A stretch of DNA of 64,000 nucleotides from Paenibacillus sp. FSL H3-0469 (GTDB taxonomy: Bacteria; Bacillota; Bacilli; Paenibacillales; Paenibacillaceae): contig NZ_CP150302.1 of assembly GCF_038051945.1 (NCBI RefSeq), positions 1,984,001 to 2,048,000 on the forward strand, written 5' to 3'. Positions within the stretch are counted from its first letter, which is position 1. Every line of letters begins with the position of its first letter. The notes beneath the pieces were generated by a model. It saw nothing but the letters and a program-made list of their open reading frames with translations. It ran no database searches and was not told the origin of the DNA. The position numbers and the translations under genes were made by a program. Positions 8,019 through 16,611 of this stretch are shown here, one piece after another.

Positions 8019-8942
8019 ATGGATTCGGCCAACCATACGCTAAAAGGGGAGTATTTCTTCCGGGGCAATCTCCTGTTATATGTGAACCGCGCTACCGAGA
8101 GCTATGATCTTCCGCTTCACTCCCATGACTTCATGGAGCTGACCTTCGTGGCCGAGGGCAAAGGATTTCATTATATCGGCCAGAAGGCTCACCCGACAGG
8201 CAAGGGCCAGCTGCACTACATTCCTGTCGGTGTCTCCCATGTCTTCCGCCCGTCTTCACCCAGTTTAATGCGTGAGCCGCTTGTCGTGTACAATTGTTTG
8301 TTTAAGCCGGAGCTGCTGGACCGTCTTGCCCCCATGATTCAAGACCCGCTGATTGCCTCCTACCTGGAGCAGATCAGAGAACACCGGCTGCCTTCCTTCT
8401 CCGTGACGGACCTGAACGGCTCCATCGAGAGCCTGTTCCTCTCGCTTCACCGCGAGGTTCACCTGCCGCAAAGCGGATCGGACAGCTACCTGCTGACCTT
8501 GTTCGTTCAGCTTCTGATCAGTATCTACAGACTGAAGCATGATGAGGTTCAGTTTCCGCTGGGCAGGCAGACGCAGTTTTTGCAGATTCTGAATTACGTC
8601 CAGCTGAACTATGTGCAGGAGATTACCCTGACGCATCTGTCACGCAGCTTCGACTGGAGCGAACGGCATCTTCAGCGGCTGTTCAAGGCGCATACCGGGC
8701 AGACCTTCTACCGTTATCTCCAGAACGTGCGGATTCAGAAAAGCTGTCTGCTGCTGGTCCAGCAGCCCAAGACACCCGTACAGCTCATTGCAGAGCAGGT
8801 AGGATACCACGATCCGTCGACATTCACTCTGGTCTTCAAGCGGATCATCGGAACCACGCCGGGGAGTTACCGGCAGACGCCCGGAAGGACACATGGCGGA
8901 AGCGATGAGGCGGGAGGAATAACTTTGACGCAGAATGATTGA
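8019..8942 (+). CDS. AraC family transcriptional regulator
   Basis: The product (307 aa) has an N-terminal cupin sensor domain (LPLHSHDFMELTFVAEGKGFHYIG, then GQLHYIPVGVSHVF) and a C-terminal double helix-turn-helix (ITLTHLSRSFDWSERHLQRLFKAHTGQTFYRYLQNVRI, then AEQVGYHDPSTFTLVFKRIIGTTPGSYRQ). ATG 8019 is chosen because GGAGGAGGG lies directly upstream; an in-frame ATG at 7950 has no such site. By position and family it probably activates the divergent GH78 gene in response to rhamnose or a rhamnoside. Confidence 0.88.
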   Translation: MDSANHTLKGEYFFRGNLLLYVNRATESYDLPLHSHDFMELTFVAEGKGFHYIGQKAHPTGKGQLHYIPVGVSHVFRPSSPSLMREPLVVYNCLFKPELLDRLAPMIQDPLIASYLEQIREHRLPSFSVTDLNGSIESLFLSLHREVHLPQSGSDSYLLTLFVQLLISIYRLKHDEVQFPLGRQTQFLQILNYVQLNYVQEITLTHLSRSFDWSERHLQRLFKAHTGQTFYRYLQNVRIQKSCLLLVQQPKTPVQLIAEQVGYHDPSTFTLVFKRIIGTTPGSYRQTPGRTHGGSDEAGGITLTQND

Positions 8943-9010
8943 TGTTATTGATAAATAGTGTTAGGCTATCAACGGTAAACTCCATTCCAGCTACACAGAA
9001 AGGTAGTCCT

Positions 9011-10756
9011 ATGATTAAAGTTCAACACCTGTCCTTCTCCTTCCCGCAAAAAGAGCTCTACACTGACATTTCGTTTACGCTCGAAGAGGCGCAGCATTGC
9101 GCTTTTATCGGAACCAGCGGCAGCGGAAAAAGCACCCTGATCGACATTCTGATGGACCGGGACAGATATTTGTTCGACGGCAGCATTGAGATGGAGCCTG
9201 ATTGCAGCATCGGGTATGTCAGCCAGTTCGCCAAGCCGGACCTGCCTGCCGACACTACCGTGTTTGAATATATAGCCGGACCCTTCATTAAGCTACAGGA
9301 GGAAATACAGCTCATCTGCACAGAGATGGAGACCTCGGAGGACATTGAGCCGCTGCTGGAGAAGTATCAACTGGCTCTGGACGCTTACGAGGCCTTGGGC
9401 GGAGATGATTACGAGAGCCTCATTCACAAAAAGCTGAATCTGGCGGACCTCATGAAGCGCAGGGACCTCAAGGTATCCGAGCTGAGCGGCGGGGAATTCA
9501 AGCTAGTTCAGGTCATGAAGGAAATGCTGAACCGTCCCGACTTCCTGATTATGGATGAGCCGGATGTATTCCTGGACTTCGAGAACCTGAATGCGCTCCG
9601 GCAGCTGATTAACTCCCATAAGGGAATTCTGCTGGTGGTTACGCACAACCGTTATCTGCTTAACCATTGTTTTAACAAAATCATTCACCTTGAGAACAAG
9701 GAGCTTCAGGAGTTCGACGGCCGGTATCTGGAATACAACCTCTCCCTGCTTCAGACCAAAATAGAGCTGCAGGAGCTGGCCCTCGCCGAACAGGAAGAGA
9801 TTGAGCGCAACGAGAACATCATCGACAACCTCCGGGTCATCGCCACGTATAATTCAGAAGCCTCCAGAGGGAGAGCGCTCAAAGCCAGAGTGAAGTTCCA
9901 GGAAAGACTGGAGGCCCGCAGAATCAAAGCGCCGTTCGTGGACATTAAGCAGCCCCAGATTCATTTGGGAATGGTGCATGAGCCGCAGAACGCGGACGCT
10001 CCTGTAGTGACAGTCCAGGATTACCGGGCGGCCTTCGATGAGCTGCTGCTGGACAAGGTTAGCTTCGAGATGAATGCTGGTGATAAAGTCGCCCTGATCG
10101 GTCCGAACGGTACCGGCAAAACAACCCTGCTGCGCGATATCGCGCGGGGCCAGCACGACTCTATAACCCTGAGCCCGGAGGCTACGGTAGCTTATCTGTC
10201 CCAGCTTCAAGGCGAAGTGCTGACAGATTCGAACACCCTGCTCGAAGAATTCATCGAGGCCGGAATGGCTACGTATGATGAGATCCGCACCCACCTGGCA
10301 TCCTATGGCTTTGAAGGCGAGATTGTGAACCAGAGAATAGCAGCCCTGTCCGGCGGCGAAAAAAATCTGCTGCAGCTGGCCAAGGTATCTGCTCTGAAGG
10401 CCAATGTCCTGCTGCTCGATGAGCCGACCAGCCATCTGGATACCTACACGCAAATCGCTCTGGACCAAGCCATCCAGGAGTATAAGGGCGCAATTCTTAT
10501 GATCTCGCATGACTTCTATTCCGTGGTCAACGGGATGGATTATGTGCTGATTATTGACGATAAGACAATCCGCAAGATGACGATCAAGAAATTCAAGAAG
10601 ATGATCTATGCCCTGCATTTCGATAAGGATTATCTGGAGCTGGAGCAGAAGAAGAAAGCGGCCGAGACCCGGGTAGAACTGGCGCTGAAGGATAACAATT
10701 TTGAGCTTGCCAAAAGTCTGGTCATCGAGTTGGAAGAGCTGATTAAGCGGATGTAA
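9011..10756 (+). CDS. ABC-F family ATPase
   Basis: The product (581 aa) has two ABC domains and no membrane segment, the ABC-F pattern. Domain 1 has Walker A GTSGSGKST and the signature LSGGEFKLVQVMKEML followed by DEPDVFLD. Domain 2 has GPNGTGKTT and LSGGEKNLLQLAKVSAL followed by DEPTSHLD. A charged linker lies between them, as in ABC-F proteins, and a helical C-terminal tail follows. ABC-F proteins act on the ribosome; some protect against antibiotics, others tune translation. Which applies here cannot be told. The start is ATG 9011 with AAAGG upstream. The domain 1 Asp-Glu-Pro-Asp variant of the usual DEPT is mildly unusual. Confidence 0.9.
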   Translation: MIKVQHLSFSFPQKELYTDISFTLEEAQHCAFIGTSGSGKSTLIDILMDRDRYLFDGSIEMEPDCSIGYVSQFAKPDLPADTTVFEYIAGPFIKLQEEIQLICTEMETSEDIEPLLEKYQLALDAYEALGGDDYESLIHKKLNLADLMKRRDLKVSELSGGEFKLVQVMKEMLNRPDFLIMDEPDVFLDFENLNALRQLINSHKGILLVVTHNRYLLNHCFNKIIHLENKELQEFDGRYLEYNLSLLQTKIELQELALAEQEEIERNENIIDNLRVIATYNSEASRGRALKARVKFQERLEARRIKAPFVDIKQPQIHLGMVHEPQNADAPVVTVQDYRAAFDELLLDKVSFEMNAGDKVALIGPNGTGKTTLLRDIARGQHDSITLSPEATVAYLSQLQGEVLTDSNTLLEEFIEAGMATYDEIRTHLASYGFEGEIVNQRIAALSGGEKNLLQLAKVSALKANVLLLDEPTSHLDTYTQIALDQAIQEYKGAILMISHDFYSVVNGMDYVLIIDDKTIRKMTIKKFKKMIYALHFDKDYLELEQKKKAAETRVELALKDNNFELAKSLVIELEELIKRM

Positions 10757-10795
10757 GTACACAGCGAACTGTAGTACATTAGAACACCTGGCGCC

Positions 10796-11133
10796 AGCTA
10801 ATGTATGCTGTTTTCCGCATACGTTAGGGCTGTGCGCCTGCGCGCTAGCAAATGTGTGTTGTTTTCCGCATACATTCGCCCGTTGCGCCCGTGCACCAGC
10901 AAATGTATGCTGTTTTTCGCTTACATTTGGCCCGTGCGCCTGTGATTCAGCAAATGTATACTGTTTTCCGCATACATTCGCCGTTGCGCTTGCGCGCCAG
11001 CACAATGTATGCTGTTTTCGCTTACATTCGACCCGTGCGCCTGTGATCCAGCAAATGTATGCTGTTTTCCGCATATATTAGGGCGGTGCGCCTGCGCGCT
11101 AGCAAATGTGTGTTGTTTTCCGCATACATTCGC
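10796..11133. repeat. Family A tandem array 1 (seven ~51-bp hairpin units)
   Basis: AGC-headed units begin at 10796, 10847, 10898, 10949, 10999, 11050 and 11101, a period of 51 bp (once 50). Each holds an inverted repeat of the type AATGTATGC, an 8-nt loop TGTTTTCC, and GCATACATT, then a GC-rich linker resembling GGCCCGTGCGCCTGTG. Units 1-2 and 6-7 resemble each other more than their neighbours, a sign of internal duplication. The array fills the gap between the convergent ABC-F and alpha-mannosidase genes. There is no convincing gene in it. Confidence 0.9.
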
Positions 11134-11153
11134 GCCACAATTTCCTAAACAAT

Positions 11154-11216
11154 AAAAAAAGGCCGCCAATTTCGGCAGGGTGTGTGAAAGCTCCCCTGCC
11201 GGAATGGCGGTCTTTT
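11154..11216 (-). terminator. Intrinsic terminator of the alpha-mannosidase gene
   Basis: On the minus strand a GACCGCCA arm pairs with TGGCGGCC and an inner CCGGCAGG pairs with CCTGCCGA. A long T-run follows. On the plus strand a shorter TTTT follows, so it may work both ways. Confidence 0.8.
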
Positions 11217-11260
11217 AGATGTGCCTTAACCTGCCTGGACGGGCAGATCAGACTTAAGCA

Positions 11261-14200
11261 TTAGCCAAAAGTCAAATGAACCGTATGAATCTCATAAGGC
11301 TTGAAATCAAGCCGGATCGCTGAACCGTCTATGGCCTCTGTATTCAGCGGCCGCTCCATCAGATCGCGCAGCTGCCAGGAGGAGACGGTATAATCACTGC
11401 TGACACTCGCCGAGCAGCGTGTGCCGGTATACTCATGCAGCCGGACTATGCATCCGCTGCCGTCCTCGGCCAGCTTGACAGCATCGATGGCAATGTTCGG
11501 GGCATCGCAGGTAATTAAGGATTTGCCGCTTCCGGCAGTATAGGCTCCTTCCACAGCCAGGAGCGGCTGGTTCAACGCCCATGCTTCCTGTACCGTCCCC
11601 GCAGCCACCCAATCCCCTACATGCGGCAGCAGGGCATATGTGAAGTGATGCTCGCCCTGGTCCGCCAGCCGGTCGGGGCTGGTCGCCGATTTGATCAGCG
11701 ACAGACGCATCGTATGATCCTTAATGTCATAGCCATATTTGCAGTCGTTCAGCAGACTGACTCCATAGCCCCGTTCTGACAGATCCGCCCACTGATGGCC
11801 CACGCTCTCGAACCGTGCATAATCCCAGCTTGTATTCCAGTGCGTCGGCCGCTTTACGTTGCCGAACTGGATATCGTAAGTCGCTTCCGTCGCCCGCACA
11901 GCTACCGGGAATGCCGTTTTCAGCAGCTGATGCTGCTCATGCCAGTCTACGTAAGTCTCGAAATCAATCCGCGCGCTTCCGGCGTACACCTTAACCTTTT
12001 GGATAATGGTAGAATCCATGTAGGTCCAGTTGAATTCCAGCACCGCCTGGAGCGGGCCGCATTCAGTCAGCTTGACGGAGCGCAGAGCGGTGATGACCTT
12101 CATTTTCTCCTGATAAAATAAATCAATATCCCACGCATCGAACATCTTCGGCTTATCCTCGAACACCTGCAGCACATTGCCGCATTCTCCCGGGGCCAGC
12201 ACCTCGCGAGCGGCGCTGCGGTCGAAGACCCGGCTCAGCTGTCCGTCTGTGTTCCACTCCAGAATATAATAAGGAGTCGTAAGTGTGGAATCCTGCCAGC
12301 GGAACGGAATGGAGGGGTCTGGCTGAGCAGCTTCGGAACCGCCAGGCTCAGCGGCAACAATCACTGTACTGCCCAGCGCCGGAACCGCCGCTGTCTCCAC
12401 CAGCCACTGCCCGCCGGAGCGTTGTGCGTTCAGCCGGTTGCCTTCGGCGTCTGTCCAGACAGCATTCTCTGCATCATGAGGCACAGTTGCCAGCCGGGGC
12501 GCGGTGAAGAAGGCGCTGTTGAACAGCGTGTATTCGGTGCGCAGCGGGGCCTCTGCCGGTGAGAGACCGGATTGCGGCGCAGGCGAACCCTCGGCAGACA
12601 TAGATGCGAGACCGGCTTGCGCTGAAGGCGAATCTGCAGCAGGTCCAGATGCGAGACCGACAAGCCCCTCCGCAGCAGCCGCCCGTGCTGCCAGGCCGAT
12701 CTGCTCTGCTTCCGCGTATTCTACGCGTGAGTCTTGATACACCTCATGAATGGAGGAACCGGGAATAATATCGTGGAACTGGTTGCGCAGAATGGTCTGC
12801 CAGCCTTCCAAAAGCGAATCCGCAGGATACTGGCTAAATTCGCCGCTCTCCGCCGCCCACAGCATCTGCAGCCATTCCGCTTCGCGGTAGAGGAGTTCCA
12901 GCTTGCGGTTCATTTTTTTGTTATAGGCCTGGCTGGTATAGGTTCCCCGGTGGTACTCCAGGTATAGCTCCCCGTCCCAGGTGTGCACATACTCCTCCGC
13001 CCTGTCTATCGTCTCATGAAGCCGCTCGAAGTACTCCGCTGCCCGGCCCGTCTTCACCTGGGGAAGACCCGGCATCGTATCCAGCCGCCGCCGCATCTCC
13101 AGCATCTCGCGGTTGACACCGCCGCCCCCGTCCCCGTAACCATAGGACAGCAGCAGCTCGCGGTTCAGGTTCTTGTCGCGGTACTGTTCCCAGATGCCCT
13201 GCACGGAGAAAGGCTCGATCAGGCCGTTATAGGTGTAATACCAGGCCCCCGATTCCGGGCCCTCCGGCGTCGTGATGAAATGGGTCAGCACCTCGCTGCC
13301 GTCAATTCCTCTCCACTGGAACGTATCATGCGGCATCCGGTTGTACTGGCTCCAGCTGATCTTGGTGGTCATGAAGGTGTCAATGCCCGACTTGCGCAGA
13401 ATCTGCGGCAGCGCCCAGCTATACCCGAACACATCCGGCAGCCATAAGTATTTGCAGTCCACCCCGAACTCCTCGCGGAAAAACTTCGTCCCGTACAAAA
13501 TCTGCCGTACCAGCGACTCGCCGCTCGTCAGATTGCAGTCCGCTTCCAGCCACATCGCCCCTCCGGCTTCCCAGCGGCCCTCTTCCACCCGTTCTTTAAT
13601 CTCCTGATAGATCTCCGGGTAATCCTGCTTGATGTATGCATAGAGCTGAGGCTGGGTCTGAAGAAAAATGTACTCCGGAAACTCCTTCATCAGCCGCAGT
13701 ACGGTGGAGAAGGAGCGGGCTGCTTTCTCTCGGGTGTGAGTTAAGCGCCATAACCAGGCCACATCAATGTGCGTATGGCCGATAGCGGTTACCGTCACTG
13801 GATGCTCCTGCTCCATCCGGGCAAGCGCCTCACGCAGCAGTGTTTCGGCTTCCTGAACCGAAGCATAGAACGCCGCGCTTCCAGGTCTGGACCAGTCCAG
13901 CCTGTTGAACGCCTTGTTCAAGGCGGCCAGCAGCTCATGCTTCTCGGTCCGGCTGTCCGAAAGCTGCTTAATGGTGCCAAGCGCCGCCCGCCCGGTGTAG
14001 TAGAGGTTGTCGGCGGACTCATCCAGATAGGCCAGCTCTGCCCGCTTGATCTTGTGCTCCTGCGGAATCAGCTGCCCGTCGCCGTTCAGGCCCGACCATA
14101 AGCGGAAGGTGAAATCCAGTTCCCGCCCGGCCGCGCCGTCTTCCAGGAATACCTCCTGATGGTTGGAGTCCACGCCCTGATAAGGCTTCCCGTCCAGATA

Positions 14201-14509
14201 GAGCAGCGATTCAAACCCGCTGTTATTCCCCCCGCCGGTGCGCCCGAAATCGAACAACCCGACCACACGTTTCCCCTGCCATTCGGCTGGAACGTTTACC
14301 TTGCGGTACAGCCACAGATAAGCATCATAGCCGGTCCAATACTCCCCGGTCCGTAGCTTCCTTCCCCCGTCAAGTGCAGGCGGATAAGCACCGTTAGCAC
14401 CTTCAAGATCCTCAGTAACCTGCCACTCCACTAACTCAATCCGTTCACGGTACCGGTACCCCTCGAGCTCTCTCAACCGCGCACCAAGCTTCTCTTCTGT
14501 CCAGAACAT
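11261..14509 (-). CDS. Alpha-mannosidase, GH38
   Basis: The product (about 1,082 aa) hydrolyses alpha-mannosides, probably in the cytosol as no signal peptide is seen. An N-terminal sandwich precedes the GH38 catalytic domain, whose zinc motif GHTHIDVAWLW is near residue 250 and whose probable nucleophile Asp is in AMWLEADCNLTSGES. A three-helix middle domain (EYHRGTYTSQAYNKKMNR) and C-terminal beta domains follow. Between them, near residues 610-650, lies a 15-residue repeat rich in Gly, Ala, Ser and Pro that is not typical of the family. GGAGG lies 9 bases before ATG 14509; an ATG at 14515 is also possible. A LacI-type palindrome just upstream links it to the regulator at 16612-17679. Confidence 0.92.
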   Translation of the reverse strand: MFWTEEKLGARLRELEGYRYRERIELVEWQVTEDLEGANGAYPPALDGGRKLRTGEYWTGYDAYLWLYRKVNVPAEWQGKRVVGLFDFGRTGGGNNSGFESLLYLDGKPYQGVDSNHQEVFLEDGAAGRELDFTFRLWSGLNGDGQLIPQEHKIKRAELAYLDESADNLYYTGRAALGTIKQLSDSRTEKHELLAALNKAFNRLDWSRPGSAAFYASVQEAETLLREALARMEQEHPVTVTAIGHTHIDVAWLWRLTHTREKAARSFSTVLRLMKEFPEYIFLQTQPQLYAYIKQDYPEIYQEIKERVEEGRWEAGGAMWLEADCNLTSGESLVRQILYGTKFFREEFGVDCKYLWLPDVFGYSWALPQILRKSGIDTFMTTKISWSQYNRMPHDTFQWRGIDGSEVLTHFITTPEGPESGAWYYTYNGLIEPFSVQGIWEQYRDKNLNRELLLSYGYGDGGGGVNREMLEMRRRLDTMPGLPQVKTGRAAEYFERLHETIDRAEEYVHTWDGELYLEYHRGTYTSQAYNKKMNRKLELLYREAEWLQMLWAAESGEFSQYPADSLLEGWQTILRNQFHDIIPGSSIHEVYQDSRVEYAEAEQIGLAARAAAAEGLVGLASGPAADSPSAQAGLASMSAEGSPAPQSGLSPAEAPLRTEYTLFNSAFFTAPRLATVPHDAENAVWTDAEGNRLNAQRSGGQWLVETAAVPALGSTVIVAAEPGGSEAAQPDPSIPFRWQDSTLTTPYYILEWNTDGQLSRVFDRSAAREVLAPGECGNVLQVFEDKPKMFDAWDIDLFYQEKMKVITALRSVKLTECGPLQAVLEFNWTYMDSTIIQKVKVYAGSARIDFETYVDWHEQHQLLKTAFPVAVRATEATYDIQFGNVKRPTHWNTSWDYARFESVGHQWADLSERGYGVSLLNDCKYGYDIKDHTMRLSLIKSATSPDRLADQGEHHFTYALLPHVGDWVAAGTVQEAWALNQPLLAVEGAYTAGSGKSLITCDAPNIAIDAVKLAEDGSGCIVRLHEYTGTRCSASVSSDYTVSSWQLRDLMERPLNTEAIDGSAIRLDFKPYEIHTVHLTFG

Positions 14510-14529
14510 TAACATTCTCCTCCCATGTT

Positions 14530-14543
14530 ATAACACGTGTTAT
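14530..14543. promoter_or_regulatory. LacI-family operator upstream of the alpha-mannosidase
   Basis: ATAACACGTGTTAT is a perfect palindrome centred on CG, as expected for LacI-family proteins. The same word is at 17701-17716 upstream of the lacI-type gene, so regulator and target share a site. Confidence 0.8.
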
Positions 14544-14570
14544 CAAGCGGGCAAAAGTGGTGGGCGGGCT

Positions 14571-14691
14571 AGTTCAGGTGCACTTATGCCCCTCATTTGC
14601 TCACCTGGCCCACTTTTGGCTAATTCAAGAGCACTAATGCCCCTCATTTGCTCACCTGGCCCACTTTCGGCTAATTCAAGAGCACTAATGC
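14571..14691. repeat. Family B tandem array, left part, ending in IS target duplication
   Basis: Units with GCACTAATGCCCCTC begin at 14580, 14631 and 14682, so the period is 51 bp. The last unit is broken after CACTAATGC (14683-14691), the left copy of the 9-bp target duplication. The array continues beyond the insertion sequence at 16212. Confidence 0.9.
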
Positions 14692-16211
14692 CAGTAATTT
14701 TGCAAACAACCTACCATGTAATGGAAGTCCAAAAAATTGCACAAAAAAAGAGATTCCTTTATCGTAGAAGTTGTTACGACACCCACGAAAGGAGATCTCT
14801 TGCTTTATAAGTTAGCGGAAAAAGGGTTGTTGTGTCAAGTCACTTCATGGTTAGAAACGAAGAGTCGCTTGTTGTTCGGTGACCGATACGCCAAAAAACT
14901 GAACTGGGGCAGTACTGTCTTTCTTTTTTTAGAAGCCCTATTGAGTCGTCGTCCCGGAGTACAAAATATAGTAGACACTCTGGTGCGGACGCCGTGCTAT
15001 CAAGAGTGGACCGGGGTGACCTCCATCCACCAATCGTCTCTGAACCGGAGGCTCAGCCAATTACCACCTGAACAGCTGCGAGACCTCTATCACTCCCGCC
15101 TCCAGCAGTTACTGGAAAGAGAAGGACCTCCTCTGCCCAAGCACTTACAGAAACTCGGTCCTTTAGCAGCCGTCGATTCCTCCACCATAACCGTGGGAAA
15201 GCTTCGCGGGGAGTGGGCGTTTCAGCAAGCCGGGACGAATGCGGTGAAACTGCACACCTGCGTGCAGTTAACCGGCGAATCTAGCGCCATTCCTACTGCT
15301 TCGGTGCTGTCCACTGGAACGGTGGCGGACTTGGATTCGGAAGTCCTGAAGCACCTGGTGCTCCAGAAAGCATTCACTTATTTGCTGGACCGGGGCTACA
15401 TCCATTATGCGCAATTTATAGCCTGGGAGCGCAGTGGAATCAAGTTTGTTGCCCGTCTGAAGAACAATAGCAAGGCGAAGGTTCTCCGGACGCGGAAAGT
15501 CACGAAGCCTTTTCTGAAACAGGATGCCACGGTGGAAATCACTTCGCCGGAAACCGGGGAAACAGGTAGGTTTCGACTCGTGGAGTACACCTATGTGGAC
15601 AAGAAAGGAAAATCTCACCCGGCTCGTGTCCTGACGAATCGCTGGGATGTGACGGCGGCAGAGGTGGCGGAGTTGTACCGGTATCGTTGGAAGGTGGAAC
15701 TCTTTTTTAAGTTCATGAAGTCGAGCCTCCACCTCAAAAAACTGTACAGCAGTTGTACACCGGCCGCGGTATGGAACCAGATTTATTTAAATCTGATTGC
15801 TTATGTGCTATGTGAGCACCTTCGTTTGCGCCATGCCCCCCACCAGCGAATCGGGCGAGTATTAGCAGTATTCCGGTTGTATTTGACTGGAGAATACACG
15901 GATTTTCTAAACCATCTTAACTGGGTCAAGACGCGAACCAGCAAGGGGCGAAGGAAAAAGGGTGGCAGGCCAAGGATCCATCCCAAACGGCTGACAAAAG
16001 AGCGCATTCTCTTTTACTAACAAAGACAAACAACTGAAGCTAGACCAATCCAAAAAAACGGGTGTTGTTAACGTTAAATTGGAAGAAGGCTTTTTTTGTC
16101 TTTTGAGCGCTCCCCCAGCAAAATCTCCCTCAGACGAAGGTGGAAAGATATCCTTTTTAGGTAACCAGCCCCCTGTTGATATACCGTGTTATGTTTTTTG
16201 CAAAATTACTG
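14692..16211 (+). mobile_element. IS4-family insertion sequence (1,520 bp) with 9-bp target duplication
   Basis: The element starts with CAGTAATTTTGCAAA and ends with the inverse of the same 15 bp, extended by further imperfect matches. It is flanked on both sides by CACTAATGC (14683-14691 and 16212-16220), a 9-bp target duplication. One transposase gene fills it. IS4-family elements commonly make 9-12 bp duplications. The intact ends and perfect duplication suggest a recent insertion. It split a family B repeat unit and lies between a lacI-type gene and the mannosidase that shares its operator. Confidence 0.93.
14800..16020 (+). CDS. IS4-family transposase
   Basis: The product (about 406 aa) is a DDE transposase of the DDE_Tnp_1 type. 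Visible acidic residues are Asp in LAAVDSSTITVG, Asp in YLLDRGYIHYAQF and Glu in the YREK signature YRYRWKVELFFKFMK, whose Y-2-R-3-E-6-K spacing defines IS4. The C-terminus is basic (SKGRRKKGGRPRIHPKRL). TTG at 14800 is chosen because GAAAGGAG lies just upstream; the same frame could begin at a TTG at 14737. The ORF is intact, so the element may still be active. Confidence 0.9.
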   Translation: MLYKLAEKGLLCQVTSWLETKSRLLFGDRYAKKLNWGSTVFLFLEALLSRRPGVQNIVDTLVRTPCYQEWTGVTSIHQSSLNRRLSQLPPEQLRDLYHSRLQQLLEREGPPLPKHLQKLGPLAAVDSSTITVGKLRGEWAFQQAGTNAVKLHTCVQLTGESSAIPTASVLSTGTVADLDSEVLKHLVLQKAFTYLLDRGYIHYAQFIAWERSGIKFVARLKNNSKAKVLRTRKVTKPFLKQDATVEITSPETGETGRFRLVEYTYVDKKGKSHPARVLTNRWDVTAAEVAELYRYRWKVELFFKFMKSSLHLKKLYSSCTPAAVWNQIYLNLIAYVLCEHLRLRHAPHQRIGRVLAVFRLYLTGEYTDFLNHLNWVKTRTSKGRRKKGGRPRIHPKRLTKERILFY

Positions 16212-16520
16212 CACTAATGCCCCTCATTTGCTCACCTAGCTCATTTTCGGCTAATTCAGGGGCACGAATGCTCTTCATTTGCTCACCTAAAATACCTCAA
16301 GTAGCATATCTAACCTAGTTCCAGCCGAGCCAAAGTGATTTATCCCTCTCATTTCCGCATCCGACCCATTTTCAGCCAACTCAAAGGGATTTATCCCTCT
16401 CATTTCCGCATCCGGCCCATTTTCAGCCAACTCAAAGGGATTTATCCCTCTCATATCAGCATTCAGCCTACTTCCAGCCAATTCAGAGGGATTTATCCCT
16501 CTGAATTTCCATATCCGATC
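16212..16520. repeat. Family B tandem array, right part
   Basis: After the right target duplication the array resumes with CACTAATGCCCCTC and then a GGCACGAATGCTC unit. An interruption of about 23 bp follows, then four units at 51-bp spacing carrying the stem AGGGAT-TT-ATCCCT or variants; the conserved CATTT-like word falls at 16350, 16401, 16452 and 16503. The stem sequence thus switches within one array while its pairing remains. 16521-16611 holds nothing recognisable. Confidence 0.88.
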
Positions 16521-16611
16521 CATCCAGCCCACCCGGCACACTCCACGCCACCAACCGCACTATCTCCAATACCTCCAGCAGCTAACATTTTAGTTTTACT
16601 TGCACCACAAT

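Noticed and set aside
10852..11081. Small Cys/Phe-rich open frames in the family A arrays
   Set aside because: The 51-bp period is 17 codons, so any open frame persists through the array. The repeated peptide is a by-product, units vary as hairpins rather than codons, and one 50-bp unit breaks the frame.
10796..11133. CRISPR array
   Set aside because: Units are repeats along their whole length, linkers are conserved rather than unique, and no cas genes are present.
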